Assembly (NCBI GenBank): GCA_016789885.1
Contig: JAEUPZ010000018.1
Location: 1-64,000 of the forward strand
Direction: 5' to 3'
DNA from: Chromatiales bacterium
GTDB taxonomy: Bacteria > Pseudomonadota > Gammaproteobacteria > Steroidobacterales > GCA-2729495
Length of the DNA: 64,000 bases
Position 1 is the first letter of the stretch; each line of letters opens with the position of its first letter. Made by a program: the position numbers and the translations under genes. This document shows, one piece after another, positions 1 to 8,571 of this stretch. The notes below the pieces were generated by a model. The model saw nothing but the letters and a program-made list of their open reading frames with translations, was not told the DNA's origin and made no database searches.

Positions 1-364
1 TCGCCACGGCCAGCGGCGTCAGGTGGTAGCGCTGGGCGGCGAACACGTTGCCGTCGACGACGAGCAGCGTCAGCAGCAGCGCGACCGGCACGATGGCCGC
101 CACGCGCACCGGGGCCCAGCGGGGCCACGCCAGCAGGACGACGAAGGCCGGCAGCAGCACCAGCAGCCCGAGGGTCGCGTAGTGGCCCAGGAAGGCGAAG
201 ACCGTATAGGCCAGGGCCAGGGGCGCGGCAGGGAACTCGTAGAGGGCCAGCATGCGCAGGCCAGCCACGGCGCCCAGCGCGCCGTTCGCCAGCGCGAACC
301 AGCCGAGGAACCGGCCCAGCTGCCGGCGGCCCGCCGGCGCCGCGGTGGCCTCAGCCCCGGCCAC
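1..364 (-). CDS. YejM-like DUF3413 inner-membrane protein, N-terminal part only
   Basis: The gene runs off the left edge, so only about 121 N-terminal residues are visible. The GTG start at 364 has a GGGAGAGG ribosome site just upstream and overlaps the previous stop by 14 bases. The visible part is a series of hydrophobic helices starting FLGWFALANG and ending near RYHLTPLAVA. This resembles the N-terminal membrane domain (DUF3413) of YejM/PbgA proteins, whose C-terminal half is an alkaline-phosphatase/sulfatase fold that cannot be seen here. Family members act in the inner membrane on lipid or LPS homeostasis. As the last visible gene of the aminoethylphosphonate operon, a role in surface decoration is inferred from context only. 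Confidence 0.62.
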   Translation of the reverse strand, partial: MAGAEATAAPAGRRQLGRFLGWFALANGALGAVAGLRMLALYEFPAAPLALAYTVFAFLGHYATLGLLVLLPAFVVLLAWPRWAPVRVAAIVPVALLLTLLVVDGNVFAAQRYHLTPLAVA

Positions 365-1514
365 GCCGCGCCTCTCCCGCCTCGCGGGCGATGCGGGCGA
401 TGGCCTCGGCACCCGCCGGCCCGCTGCGGCCGAGGTTGTAGACCCACTCCCGGCGGATGTCGGCGACGTGGCGCCGGAAGGCATCCGGGTCCGCCACCAG
501 CTGCCGGATGCGGCCCGGCACGTCGGCCAGCCGCTCCGGCGCGACGATCGCGCCGATGCGGTCGCGGACGAACATCTCGAAGGGCTCAAGGCCGAGCTCC
601 GGCCAGGTGTCGTTGCGGGCCTTCGGCGGCACGTCGATGTAGAGCACCGGCTTCTCGAGGCCCAGCCCGTAGTCCTGCCCCGCGCCGGACCAGTCGGTGA
701 TCATCACGTGGGAGTCGTAGAGCGAGTCGCTCTCGCCCATCTGCTCGACGAGGCGGAACCGCGGGTTGTCGCGGTGTGCGGCCACGATGGCGTCGATGAC
801 CTGCGGCGTCTGCCAGCGCGTCTGGTAGTGCGGCCGGAGCGTCACGCGGAGGCCTGCGTCCAGCAGCGTCGCGACCAGCGGCGCGCCACAGACCGGCAGG
901 ATCGTCCGGGGGCCCCAGGACGGCGCCACCAGCACGTGCAGGCCGGCATCGGCGTCGACGGGCGGCGGCTCGCGCCGTCGGGACAGCAGATCCTCGAGCC
1001 GCCCGTAGCCATGGGGAACGAGCTGCTTGGGCCTGAGGCCGTGCAGCTCCTCGCGCCGGCGGATCTCGCGGGCCTGGTGGGGGCCAGCACAGAGGATGGT
1101 GTCGTATTGGTCGAACGAGTTCGCGCGATCAGACATGTGCGTGCTGATCAGCGAGTGGAACATGTAGACGTAGTGGACGGGGTTCACGGACCGCTTCAGC
1201 TCGAGGTTGCCGAAGTCGAGGATCTGGGTGACCAGCACGTCGGCGTCGAGGAACTGGCAGAACCAGATGCGGACCGCCCCGGGCCCGAGGCAGAAGGGCT
1301 GGATGCGCGGCGAGCCCTGGTGCAGGCCGGGGTCCCGCGGGTCGAAGGACGCGTACTGGACCGTCTCCCCAAGCTCGCCCGTCAGGTGCGCGACGACCGG
1401 CGCGAAGTGGTGCCAGTCCTGGCCGCTCTCCGACAGGAACACGATGCGGCGATCGTCCCTGGGCAGGCGCCGGAAACGCCGGTAATCCTGCCAGTGGCGC
1501 AGGAACGTGAACAC
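351..1514 (-). CDS. CDP-glycerol glycerophosphotransferase family protein
   Basis: A 387-residue cytoplasmic-type protein resembling CDP-glycerol:poly(glycerophosphate) glycerophosphotransferases (TagB/TagF type). Supporting motifs are VHYVYMFHSL near residue 120, HVLVAPSWGPR in the middle, TLRPHYQT, and MITDWSGAGQDYGL followed by KPVLYID. The DWSG segment matches the nucleotide-binding part of this GT-B fold. Family enzymes move a phospho-group from a CDP-activated donor and release CMP. It starts 9 bases after the FkbM gene and lies in the same operon as enzymes that should make a CMP-activated phosphonate. It is therefore a good candidate for the transferase that attaches that group, although this substrate is inferred and not shown. 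Confidence 0.8.
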   Translation of the reverse strand: MFTFLRHWQDYRRFRRLPRDDRRIVFLSESGQDWHHFAPVVAHLTGELGETVQYASFDPRDPGLHQGSPRIQPFCLGPGAVRIWFCQFLDADVLVTQILDFGNLELKRSVNPVHYVYMFHSLISTHMSDRANSFDQYDTILCAGPHQAREIRRREELHGLRPKQLVPHGYGRLEDLLSRRREPPPVDADAGLHVLVAPSWGPRTILPVCGAPLVATLLDAGLRVTLRPHYQTRWQTPQVIDAIVAAHRDNPRFRLVEQMGESDSLYDSHVMITDWSGAGQDYGLGLEKPVLYIDVPPKARNDTWPELGLEPFEMFVRDRIGAIVAPERLADVPGRIRQLVADPDAFRRHVADIRREWVYNLGRSGPAGAEAIARIAREAGEARRGRG

Positions 1515-1523
1515 GGGACGGCC

Positions 1524-2276
1524 TCAGGCTCCGCGGACGAAGGTGAACTCGCGCCCGGTCGGGGAGTGCCAGGCCAGGCGGTAGCCGGCGGCCCGCAGCG
1601 CCGTGACGGCGGCCCGGGTGCGGCCGGGACCCAGGCCCGGGAAGCGGTGGTGGAACTCCACGAGCACCTGGGCAGGCAGCGGGTCCATGGCGAGCAGGCC
1701 AGGCAGCACGTCGAACTCGAGCCCTTCGATGTCGAGCTTCACGAGCGCCGGCGACGGCCCGCCGAGGCGCTGGCGGATCGTCGCGAAGGTCAGCGCCTCG
1801 ACCTCGACCACAGGGCCGGTGCGCGACGGATCCGCCGCGCTGTACATGACCTGCCGGTCACCCGAAGCGGCATCGCGGGCCGCCAGCCGCAGCGTGCCGT
1901 CGGCCGGCGCGATCGCCCAGGGATGGAACCGCAGCGCCGGGGGCAGCGTCAGGCCGCCAATCCACGCGACCGCCACCGGGCTGGGATCGAACAGGTCGAC
2001 GTCGACGCCGCACTCCGCGTGCAGCGCGAACTCGAAGTCGACGCTGGTGCCGACGCCAAAGGCCCAGACCCGGTCGCCGGGCTCCAGGCCCGTCGCGACG
2101 CATGCCCAGTCGTCGACCAGGCGCAGTCCGGGGACGGGCTCGGGGGACAGCCAGGGCTCGCGGCCGATGACCCGCTTGCCGAACAGCTTGAGGCGGCGGA
2201 ACCAGGGCGCCCGCCGCAGGCTGAAGGGCCGGCGTGGGGCCGGCGCCGGCGCCGTGGCTACCGGCGTGTCGTGCAT
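1524..2276 (-). CDS. FkbM family methyltransferase
   Basis: A 250-residue protein with a SAM-methyltransferase core of the FkbM type. The glycine-rich segment VWAFGVGTSVDFEFA (about residues 69-83), the acidic motif VDLFDPSP and the signature ALVKLDIEGLEFDVL in the C-terminal half are typical. FkbM enzymes usually O-methylate sugars or other hydroxyls in glycans and secondary metabolites. The N-terminus is Pro/Ala-rich and basic. The gene begins 5 bases after the YLDP protein gene and is part of the phosphonate operon. A hydroxylated phosphonate, a glycan or a lipid head group could be the acceptor; the sequence does not decide. Confidence 0.8.
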   Translation of the reverse strand: MHDTPVATAPAPAPRRPFSLRRAPWFRRLKLFGKRVIGREPWLSPEPVPGLRLVDDWACVATGLEPGDRVWAFGVGTSVDFEFALHAECGVDVDLFDPSPVAVAWIGGLTLPPALRFHPWAIAPADGTLRLAARDAASGDRQVMYSAADPSRTGPVVEVEALTFATIRQRLGGPSPALVKLDIEGLEFDVLPGLLAMDPLPAQVLVEFHHRFPGLGPGRTRAAVTALRAAGYRLAWHSPTGREFTFVRGA

Positions 2277-2281
2277 GCGGG

Positions 2282-2554
2282 CTAGCGGCGGCCGGCGGGT
2301 GACGACCGGCCCTCGCCCCCCGGCGCATCGCCCGCCGCACCGGCGGACGGCGCCCGCGTCGAGCGGCGGAACAGGGACTTCAGCTTGTACCAGTACGTCT
2401 TCAGCGCGAGGCTGATGGTGGCGAAGATCCCGACCACGGCCGACAGGATCATGCTGCCGGTGCTGGGATCGAGGTAGGCGTGCGCGGCCGGCGCCAGGCC
2501 CAGCACGGTGGTGGCGAGCCAGAAGCGGACGGCGACGGAAGGGGCGCGGGTCAT
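2282..2554 (-). CDS. small YLDP-motif membrane protein
   Basis: A 90-residue protein with an N-terminal signal or anchor helix ending in AHA, then the motif YLDPSTGSMILSAVVG and a second hydrophobic helix followed by a basic stretch (YWYKLKSLFRR). The C-terminal 25 residues are disordered and rich in Ala, Gly and Arg. I recognise the YLDP(S/G)TGS pattern as a small membrane protein seen beside surface-polymer genes, but I know of no assigned function. It lies between the stand-alone nucleotidyltransferase (52-base gap) and the FkbM gene, and may be a membrane partner of the attachment machinery. Confidence 0.7.
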   Translation of the reverse strand: MTRAPSVAVRFWLATTVLGLAPAAHAYLDPSTGSMILSAVVGIFATISLALKTYWYKLKSLFRRSTRAPSAGAAGDAPGGEGRSSPAGRR

Positions 2555-2606
2555 GGCGGGAACCCCGGGGTGGCGACGGGCTGAAATGATACCGGGCAGG
2601 GCGCGC

Positions 2607-3365
2607 TTACGGAAACCGCCGCCGGCCCGACACGGCCGGATAGACCTGCTCCCGCACCCGTCGCAGGTGGGCCGGGTCGTCGATTTCGCCCCAGACCAGG
2701 TCGGGCACCACGGGGCACGGGATCGCCCGCTCCCGGGCTGCTGCCACCAGGCAGTCCGTCTCGTAGTCGTAGCGGAGAGAGGTCGCGAAGGCCCGCGCGG
2801 CGATGGCCTGCATGGTCCCGTAGAGCGAAGCCGAGATGCGCGAGATGCCCACCAGCTCGCCGGCGACGCTGCCGAGGGCGGCCCGGCGCTTGGACATGCC
2901 GACGAGGCAGCCGGTCGCGTCCGTCTCGACCCAGACCTCGTCGCCGGCACCGGTGGGGCCCGAGAGCAGGATCGCGTCCGGGCCCGGGTGCGCGAGCAGC
3001 GTGGTGATCGCGCGGGGCTCGTAGACCAGGTCGGACTCGAGCAGCAGGAAGTCGCCGGCGACCTGGTCGCGGGCACAGTACAGCGAGTACATGCTCCCCG
3101 AGGCGGCGTAGTCGGGGTTGTGCACCGTGGTGACGGCGGGGCCGAGGCGGGCCGCCAGCCGGTCGTAGTGATCGGCCAGGTGGCCGGTCACGATCACGAC
3201 CCGGCGGATGCCGGCGGCCTGCAGCCGCCCGATGGACTCCTCGACGATGGGCCGCTCGCCCACGGCGAGGAAGCCCTTCGGCCGGTCGGCCACCTCGCCG
3301 GCGAGGCGCGTGCCGCGGCCCGCCGCGAGGATCACGGCGGTGTCGATGCCGCTACCGGCGCTCAT
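2607..3365 (-). CDS. stand-alone sugar/phosphonate nucleotidyltransferase (PntC-like)
   Basis: A 252-residue nucleotidyltransferase with the canonical N-terminal signature ILAAGRGTRL and the following RPKG (Lys30), the ESDLVYEP metal-binding segment and a late DDPAHL. It overlaps the transaminase gene by ATGA. CTP:aminoethylphosphonate cytidylyltransferase (PntC) belongs to this superfamily and is commonly encoded with or fused to the AEP transaminase, so CMP-AEP synthesis is the most economical reading. A choline- or ethanolamine-phosphate cytidylyltransferase of the LicC type is an alternative. The signature is intact here, unlike in the nucleotidyltransferase domain fused to PEP mutase in the same operon. 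Confidence 0.75.
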   Translation of the reverse strand: MSAGSGIDTAVILAAGRGTRLAGEVADRPKGFLAVGERPIVEESIGRLQAAGIRRVVIVTGHLADHYDRLAARLGPAVTTVHNPDYAASGSMYSLYCARDQVAGDFLLLESDLVYEPRAITTLLAHPGPDAILLSGPTGAGDEVWVETDATGCLVGMSKRRAALGSVAGELVGISRISASLYGTMQAIAARAFATSLRYDYETDCLVAAARERAIPCPVVPDLVWGEIDDPAHLRRVREQVYPAVSGRRRFP

Positions 3366-4447
3366 GCCAGCAGCCGGCCGAGCGCCGCCTCCAGGCGCGC
3401 GAGGTCGTCGCCGGTGATGTCGCCCATGTGGGCCACGCGGAAGATGTCGGCAGCGAGCCGGCCCTGGCCCGCATAGATCACGAACCCGTCGGCCTTGAGA
3501 CCGTCGTGCAGGTGCTGGTACGAACGCCCGGCGGGCAGCCGGTACGACCACAGCACCACCGAGTACTCGTCCACCGGCAGCAGCGTCGAGACGCCGTGGG
3601 CCGTGAGGACCCGGTGCACGAAGCGCGCGCGCTGGCGGAAGGCCGCGTGGCGCGCCCGCCAGCCGCCGCCGGCGTCGAACTCGGCGAGCGCCTCGCGCAG
3701 GGCGAAGGCCACCTGCACCGGCAGCGTGAACGGCGCAAAGCCGTCGCCGTGCTCGGCGGCGTGGTACGCGCGCAGGTCGAGGTACACGCTGCGGGGCCGT
3801 GGCGCCGGGCCGCGCCACAGGTTCCGCCGGCCGAGGACGAACGAGAGCCCCGGCACCCCATGCAGGCACTTGTTCGCGGTGCCCGCCAGGGCACCCAGGT
3901 TCCAGTCGGCGCCCTCGATGGCCTCGGCGCCGAAGCTGCTCACGGCGTCGAGCAGCAGCGTGACGCCGCGGGCCCGGCAGAGCCGGCCCACGGCGGCGAC
4001 GTCGTTGAGGCGGCCCGTGGTCGTCTCGTGGTGGATCATGGCGATATGGGTGATCCCCGGCTCGCGGTCGAGCCAGGCAGCGATCTGCGCGGTCACCGGC
4101 GCCGCGAGCCAGTCGTGGGCCGCGACGTGGTGCGGCTTGCCGAGGGCGGACAGCATGCGCGCCATGCGCTCGCCGTAGACGCCGTTCGCGACCACCAGGG
4201 TGGCGCCGTCATCGGGCGCGAAGGCGCCGAGCATCCCCTCGACGGCCGCGCTACCGGAACCCGCGAAGGTCACGGCCTCGTAGTCCTGCGCCAGGGGCTC
4301 GTAGACCGCGGCCAGGCCCGCGTTGAGGTCGCGGACGAGGGCCGCGAACTCCGGCTCGCGATGGCACCAGTCACCGGCCGTCAGCGCCGCGCGCACGCGG
4401 GCCGACAGCGTCACCGGGCCGGGGTTCAGCAGGACGGCGCGAGCCAT
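3362..4447 (-). CDS. phnW: 2-aminoethylphosphonate--pyruvate transaminase family
   Basis: A 361-residue PLP-dependent class V aminotransferase. It begins with LLNPGPVTLS, has the PLP-aspartate in LLLDAVSSFGAEA (Asp167) and the PLP-lysine in TANKCLHGVPG (Lys193), all typical of the AEP transaminase/PhnW group. PhnW normally works catabolically, but the same enzyme run in reverse aminates phosphonoacetaldehyde to AEP. The neighbours upstream (PEP mutase and phosphonopyruvate decarboxylase) make phosphonoacetaldehyde, so here it should act in biosynthesis. It is coupled by ATGA overlaps to genes on both sides. Confidence 0.88.
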   Translation of the reverse strand: MARAVLLNPGPVTLSARVRAALTAGDWCHREPEFAALVRDLNAGLAAVYEPLAQDYEAVTFAGSGSAAVEGMLGAFAPDDGATLVVANGVYGERMARMLSALGKPHHVAAHDWLAAPVTAQIAAWLDREPGITHIAMIHHETTTGRLNDVAAVGRLCRARGVTLLLDAVSSFGAEAIEGADWNLGALAGTANKCLHGVPGLSFVLGRRNLWRGPAPRPRSVYLDLRAYHAAEHGDGFAPFTLPVQVAFALREALAEFDAGGGWRARHAAFRQRARFVHRVLTAHGVSTLLPVDEYSVVLWSYRLPAGRSYQHLHDGLKADGFVIYAGQGRLAADIFRVAHMGDITGDDLARLEAALGRLLA

Positions 4448-5592
4448 CAGCCCACGCCTCCGCCGGCAAGGTAAGCGCGCAGGCGCTCCGCCACGGCCGG
4501 CGGCCGGACGGTGGGGCGCGGCAGGCCCGCCGGCACCCCGGGCAGCGTCGGCACGTGGATGAACCGCAGGCCCGGGCGGCGGTCGGCCAGCAGCGCCTGC
4601 AGGGACTCGGGACTGCCGGTGGCCGTGACGTCGGGATAGCCGCTGGCCGCCGCCAGCGCCGGAAAGTCGACGCAGCCCGACACCGTCGCCTGGCCCCCGG
4701 TGGACTCGTGGCGACCGTTGTCGAGCACCACGTGCACGAGGTTCGGCGGCCGCTCGAAACCGACGGTGGTGAGGGCGCCGAGGCGCATCAGCGCCGCGCC
4801 GTCGCCGTCGAGGACGACGATGCGCAGGTCCGGCCGGGCGATGGCGAGCCCCAGCCCGAGGCTCACGGCGCAGCCCATGGAGCCCACCATGTAGAGCTGG
4901 TTCGGGCGGTCGTCGAGGGCGGCGAGCTCCCGGCCCGTGTAGCCGGTGGTGGCGATGACCACGTCGCCGGCACCGGTGGCGGCCTGCAAGGCCCGCAGCA
5001 TCGTCGTCCGGGTGGCCGACGCCACCGGGCGTCCCGGCGGCACGGGGGCGTCGGGCAAGCGCTCCCGCGGCCCGCTCGAGAGCGGCACGTCGGCCACGCT
5101 GCCCTTCTGCATGACGAAGGCATAGGGCAGCCCGGTCCGCGCCATCGAGGCATCGGCGGCCTCGAGCGCCGGGGCCACGGCGCCGGGCTCCGCCGGGAAG
5201 CGCTGCCACGGGATCTCCATGAGCTCGAGCAGCCGCGGCGTGATGGGCCCCATCAGCTCGTGCTGCGGCTCGTCGGCGGCGCCACCGGGCTCGGCCCGCC
5301 AGGTGACGACCAGCAGCACCGGTATGCGGAAGGTCCAGGTCAGCGACGTCAGCGGGTTGACGGCATTGCCGAGGCCGGAGTTCTGGAACATCGCCACGGC
5401 GCGCCGCCCGGCGAGGGCGGCGCCGGCCGCGATGGCCACCGCGTCACCCTCGTTGGCCGCCGGCACGTAGCGCAGCCCGGGCGCATCGATGGCCGCGTTG
5501 ATGAACGGCGTCAGGTACGAACACGGCACGCCGGTGTAGAGCGTGTAGCCACGGTCCGCCGCCGCGGCCATGAAGGCGCCGGCCCCGATCAT
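4447..5592 (-). CDS. ppd: phosphonopyruvate decarboxylase
   Basis: A 381-residue thiamine-diphosphate enzyme of the phosphonopyruvate decarboxylase/sulfopyruvate decarboxylase group. It has the N-terminal [13 protein letters not shown] and the cofactor glutamate in AANEGDAV (Glu48). The C-terminal half has a ThDP/Mg-binding [10 protein letters not shown] segment. The reaction is phosphonopyruvate to phosphonoacetaldehyde plus CO2, which pulls the unfavourable PEP mutase equilibrium forward. It overlaps the pepM stop and the transaminase start by ATGA, consistent with strict co-translation. Length and motif order fit the single-chain form. Confidence 0.92.
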   Translation of the reverse strand: MIGAGAFMAAAADRGYTLYTGVPCSYLTPFINAAIDAPGLRYVPAANEGDAVAIAAGAALAGRRAVAMFQNSGLGNAVNPLTSLTWTFRIPVLLVVTWRAEPGGAADEPQHELMGPITPRLLELMEIPWQRFPAEPGAVAPALEAADASMARTGLPYAFVMQKGSVADVPLSSGPRERLPDAPVPPGRPVASATRTTMLRALQAATGAGDVVIATTGYTGRELAALDDRPNQLYMVGSMGCAVSLGLGLAIARPDLRIVVLDGDGAALMRLGALTTVGFERPPNLVHVVLDNGRHESTGGQATVSGCVDFPALAAASGYPDVTATGSPESLQALLADRRPGLRFIHVPTLPGVPAGLPRPTVRPPAVAERLRAYLAGGGVG

Positions 5593-7232
5593 GCGAAGCT
5601 GCCGGCGGCGACGACGTCGTCGAGGCTGTCCACGTCGAGCCAGTGCCCGGTGGTGTATACGACGCGGACCTTCTCGCCCCGGCGCACCAGCTCGGCCAGC
5701 AGTTGATGCAGCTTGGCGCGGCGGTTGCCGGGATCGGCGGCCATCGCGGCGACGACGGCCCGCAGGCGCGGCAGCGCCGGGGCCGCGACCCGCAGGAATC
5801 CCATCCACTCGCCGTGGATCTCCGCCTCGGGCAGGTCCTCGCCGGCCGCCTCGAGCCACACCGGCTGGTAGAAGGCCCGCCGCGAGTGCGGCTGCGAGCA
5901 GCGCACGTAGTCGGCGGCGCGGCCGCGGTTGACCGAATCGCGCCAGTCGGTGTCGACGGCGACGACGAAGTCGGCGTCGGGCTCCTCGATGGCCTCGAGG
6001 ATGTAGCGCTTGAAGATCACGTCGCCGTAGGACACGACGAGGTCGCGGCTGTCGTCCGGATCGGCACCGAGGGCGACGGACAGCGACACGAGCTCGCTGG
6101 TGTCTGCATAGTCGGGGTTGTCGACGTAGGTGAGCGCCGGCAGGTCGAAGGCCTCGGGGCGGTAGCCGCGCACGACGGTGATGCGCTTGATGCCCGCGCC
6201 GTTGTAGGCGGCGACGATGTGGCCGAGGAGCGGCTGGCCGCGCACGGCGACCATGGCCTTGGGCCGCGACTCCGTCAGGGCGCCCAGGGCCGAGCCCCGG
6301 GACGCGGCGAGGATGACCGCCCGGGAGCGGTCCTGGCGCTTCGGCAGGTAGCGCTCCTCGGCCTCCTGCAGCTCCGAGGCGCCCTGCAGGCGGAACAGCT
6401 CGCGCACCGGCGCGATCCGGTCCTCGACGGACTGCAGCGACTGCTCGCGCTGGATCGTCCGGGCCGTCTCCTGCATGGCCGTGACCGCGGCCCGCAGCAG
6501 GTGGTTGGCCCAGATGGCGATGGAGAAGCCGGCCTCGCGGAAGACGTCGGTCGGCGTCGCGTGGTACTTGGTCGGGACGATGACGACCGGCAGCCGGTCG
6601 CCCCACTCCTTCTTGAAGGCCAGCACCTCGCTCGGCCGCGACAGCGCGCTGTGGATCAGGATGCCGTCGGACCCGGCGGCGTGGTACGCCTCGGCCCGGC
6701 GCAACGCCTCGCCCAGGCCCCAGCCGGCGATGAACGCCTCGACCCGGGTGATGATCGCGAAGTCGTCGTCGCGCTGGGCGTCCTTGCCGGCCTTGATGCG
6801 GCTGCAGAACTCGTCGATGTCCGCGAGCTGCTGCCGGTCGCCGTCGATGAAGCTGTTGGTCTTGGGGTAGAGCTTGTCCTCGATGCAGACCGCGGCGACG
6901 CCCCGCTGCTCGAGCTTGCGCACCAGCCGGCGCACGTTGTTGAAGTTGCCGTAGCCGGTGTCGCCGTCGAGCAGGATCGGCAGCGTCGTGGCATCGGCCA
7001 TGAACTCGAGCATCTCCAGCACCTGCGTCCAGCTGGCCTCGTTCGAATCCCGCACGCCGTACTGGGCCGACATGCACAGCCCCCCGGCCCAGATCCCGCG
7101 GAAGCCGGCTTCCTCGCCGATGCGGGCGCTGATGCCATTGTGGGCCTCGATCAGGAACTCGAGGGACGGGCTCGCGAGCAGCTCGCGGAACCGGGTCGTG
7201 CGCCGCACCGGCGGGATCGCGCCATCAGACAC
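5589..7232 (-). CDS. pepM: phosphoenolpyruvate mutase fused to a nucleotidyltransferase domain
   Basis: A 547-residue bifunctional protein with a GTG start that overlaps the PhyH stop by 8 bases. Residues 1-290 are PEP mutase: [10 protein letters not shown] (90-99) and the diagnostic [10 protein letters not shown] loop (118-127), which separates the mutase from isocitrate-lyase-type lyases. It converts PEP to phosphonopyruvate, the entry step for nearly all natural phosphonates. Residues about 304-547 are a nucleotidyltransferase domain, but its phosphate-binding loop reads [12 protein letters not shown] where AAGxGTRL is usual; the ESRPKAM lysine is kept. That domain may have altered specificity or weak activity. 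Such PepM-nucleotidyltransferase fusions are known in phosphonate surface-decoration clusters. Confidence 0.92.
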   Translation of the reverse strand: MSDGAIPPVRRTTRFRELLASPSLEFLIEAHNGISARIGEEAGFRGIWAGGLCMSAQYGVRDSNEASWTQVLEMLEFMADATTLPILLDGDTGYGNFNNVRRLVRKLEQRGVAAVCIEDKLYPKTNSFIDGDRQQLADIDEFCSRIKAGKDAQRDDDFAIITRVEAFIAGWGLGEALRRAEAYHAAGSDGILIHSALSRPSEVLAFKKEWGDRLPVVIVPTKYHATPTDVFREAGFSIAIWANHLLRAAVTAMQETARTIQREQSLQSVEDRIAPVRELFRLQGASELQEAEERYLPKRQDRSRAVILAASRGSALGALTESRPKAMVAVRGQPLLGHIVAAYNGAGIKRITVVRGYRPEAFDLPALTYVDNPDYADTSELVSLSVALGADPDDSRDLVVSYGDVIFKRYILEAIEEPDADFVVAVDTDWRDSVNRGRAADYVRCSQPHSRRAFYQPVWLEAAGEDLPEAEIHGEWMGFLRVAAPALPRLRAVVAAMAADPGNRRAKLHQLLAELVRRGEKVRVVYTTGHWLDVDSLDDVVAAGSFA

Positions 7233-8013
7233 GGTAGCGGTACTCCCGGCCGGCCTCGCGCTCGATGTCGGGCGGGTAGCTCCTGCGCTTGTCCGCGTAG
7301 TACTGCCGCAGGCTGTCGCCTTCGCTGGCCCGGTTGTACGTGTAATAGAGCACCCGCCGCTGCAGCGGGCTGCCGTTCGGCGCCGAGCGGTGGGGCACGA
7401 AGGAGTCGAAGAAGACGGCGTCGCCGGGCTCGGCCTCGACGGGGGTCCAGCGCACGTCGCGCAACTGCGCCTCGGTGAGAGGCTCCCACTCGCGGCCGAT
7501 GAGCTCGTGCTGGCCGAAGCCCTCGGCCATCTCGAGGCAGCCGTTCTCGCGCGTGCTGCGGTCGACGGTGACGAGCGCCGTGATATGCAGCTTCGCGTAG
7601 CGCGCCCAGCCCGCCTGCACGTCCTGGTGCGGCTCGAAGCCGCCGCCGCCCGGCTGCTTGAAGTTGATCTTGTCCTTGAAGAGCACGGCGGGCTCGCCGA
7701 AGAGCTGCGAGCAGGCGCCCTGCAGCAGGTCGCTGCCGGCGAGCCCGCGAAAGCCCGCGTGGTACGGCAGCACGTCTTCCATGCGGTTCAGCAGGCGCCG
7801 GCCGTCGGCCGCCTGTTCGAAATACATCATCTGGCGGCCGGCCACCTCGGGCCAGGCCTGGACCTCGTCGGTCCAGGCGCGCACGTCCACCATGGCGCCG
7901 GGGCTGACGAGGCCCGGCACGACGACGTAGCCTGTGCGGTGGAAGGTGGCGACCTGCCCGGCCGAGAGGGGACCGGCAACCGTCGTGGCGGCCGGCTGGA
8001 AACGCGTTGTCAT
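7225..8013 (-). CDS. PhyH-type Fe(II)/2-oxoglutarate dioxygenase
   Basis: A 262-residue phytanoyl-CoA-dioxygenase-family protein. The iron triad is visible as His129 and Asp131 in EPHQDVQ and His208 in [11 protein letters not shown], with the 2-oxoglutarate arginine about a dozen residues later (QRRVLYY). Members of this family include PhnY-type oxygenases that hydroxylate AEP at C1, and also many natural-product hydroxylases. It is the first gene of the phosphonate operon and overlaps pepM. Hydroxylation of AEP, CMP-AEP or the decorated acceptor is the simplest proposal; the substrate is inferred. Confidence 0.85.
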   Translation of the reverse strand: MTTRFQPAATTVAGPLSAGQVATFHRTGYVVVPGLVSPGAMVDVRAWTDEVQAWPEVAGRQMMYFEQAADGRRLLNRMEDVLPYHAGFRGLAGSDLLQGACSQLFGEPAVLFKDKINFKQPGGGGFEPHQDVQAGWARYAKLHITALVTVDRSTRENGCLEMAEGFGQHELIGREWEPLTEAQLRDVRWTPVEAEPGDAVFFDSFVPHRSAPNGSPLQRRVLYYTYNRASEGDSLRQYYADKRRSYPPDIEREAGREYRYRV

Positions 8014-8044
8014 GGCCCTGCCCGGGGCAACTGGCGAAGTGCCG

Positions 8045-8073
8045 ATTGTACCGGACGGTGCAGGCGCAAAAAA
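8045..8073 (-). promoter_or_regulatory. possible promoter of the phosphonate operon
   Basis: Read on the minus strand, TACAAT (8050-8045) is a fair -10 element about 32 bases before the PhyH start. At 17-base spacing the -35 position falls in the T-run of the upstream terminator (TTTTTT), a poor match. The -10 is the main support. Confidence 0.35.
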
Positions 8074-8103
8074 AAGCCGCCCGGCCGTCAGGCCGGGCGG
8101 CTT
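8068..8103 (-). terminator. Rho-independent terminator of the MliC-like gene
   Basis: A perfect 13-base inverted repeat (8074-8086 and 8091-8103, AAGCCGCCCGGCC and its complement) with a GTCA loop. On the minus strand it is followed by eight T residues. It lies 38 bases after the stop of the lysozyme-inhibitor-like gene and insulates the phosphonate operon from it. Confidence 0.9.
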
Positions 8104-8141
8104 CGTCCCTGCGGGTGGCGGCGGACCGCCCCCCGGGTTCG

Positions 8142-8483
8142 TCAGCGCTTGAGGCCGGCGAGCTGGGCAGCGTCCTCGGTGGTGCACTTCACCGCGCTCC
8201 TGCCGCCGATCTTCCAGCTGGCCTCGTTGCCGACGATGCGCAGCTCGTGGCGAGAGTCGCTGAAGCGCGCACCCTGCTTCGACGGGCGGGCGATGACGCG
8301 CACCGCATCCTTTTCGCCGTACTGCACTTCGGCCGAGGCACCCTCGGACCGGATCGCGACCTTCATGGTCTCGCCGCTCGCGCAGCTGAAGGCCACGGCC
8401 TGCGCCGCCGCCGCGTCCGACGCCTGGGCCACGCCACCTGCCAGCATGAGGGCAAGCGCCGACATCATCATCCCTGTACGCAT
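8142..8483 (-). CDS. MliC/PliC-like periplasmic lysozyme inhibitor
   Basis: A 113-residue secreted protein with an AGGAG ribosome site, a signal peptide (MRTGMMMSALALMLAGGVAQA) and a single small beta domain. The pattern FSCASGETMKVAI, then a central ...GARFSDSRHELRIVGNEASW and a final AVKCTT with two cysteines resembles the MliC C-type lysozyme inhibitor fold, where the two cysteines form a disulphide. There is no lipobox, so it would be the periplasmic form. It is monocistronic, closed by the strong terminator downstream. The similarity is at the motif level, so the family call is moderate. Confidence 0.6.
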   Translation of the reverse strand: MRTGMMMSALALMLAGGVAQASDAAAAQAVAFSCASGETMKVAIRSEGASAEVQYGEKDAVRVIARPSKQGARFSDSRHELRIVGNEASWKIGGRSAVKCTTEDAAQLAGLKR

Positions 8484-8571
8484 CTGAGGTCTCCTGCAAG
8501 AAAAGCGGTACTGACCCGTTCTTCGCAGGTGCCGGACAAGCGGATGCAGGCGGGGGTCCGGGGGACGGCGG

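Noticed and set aside
252..2285. Long plus-strand open frame opposite the glycosyl/methyltransferase genes
   Set aside because: Arg/Ala/Gly-rich low-complexity translation typical of the complement of GC-rich coding DNA; the minus-strand genes have family motifs.
5643..7478. 611-codon plus-strand open frame opposite pepM
   Set aside because: Translation is composition-biased with no domain signature; pepM on the minus strand is unambiguous.
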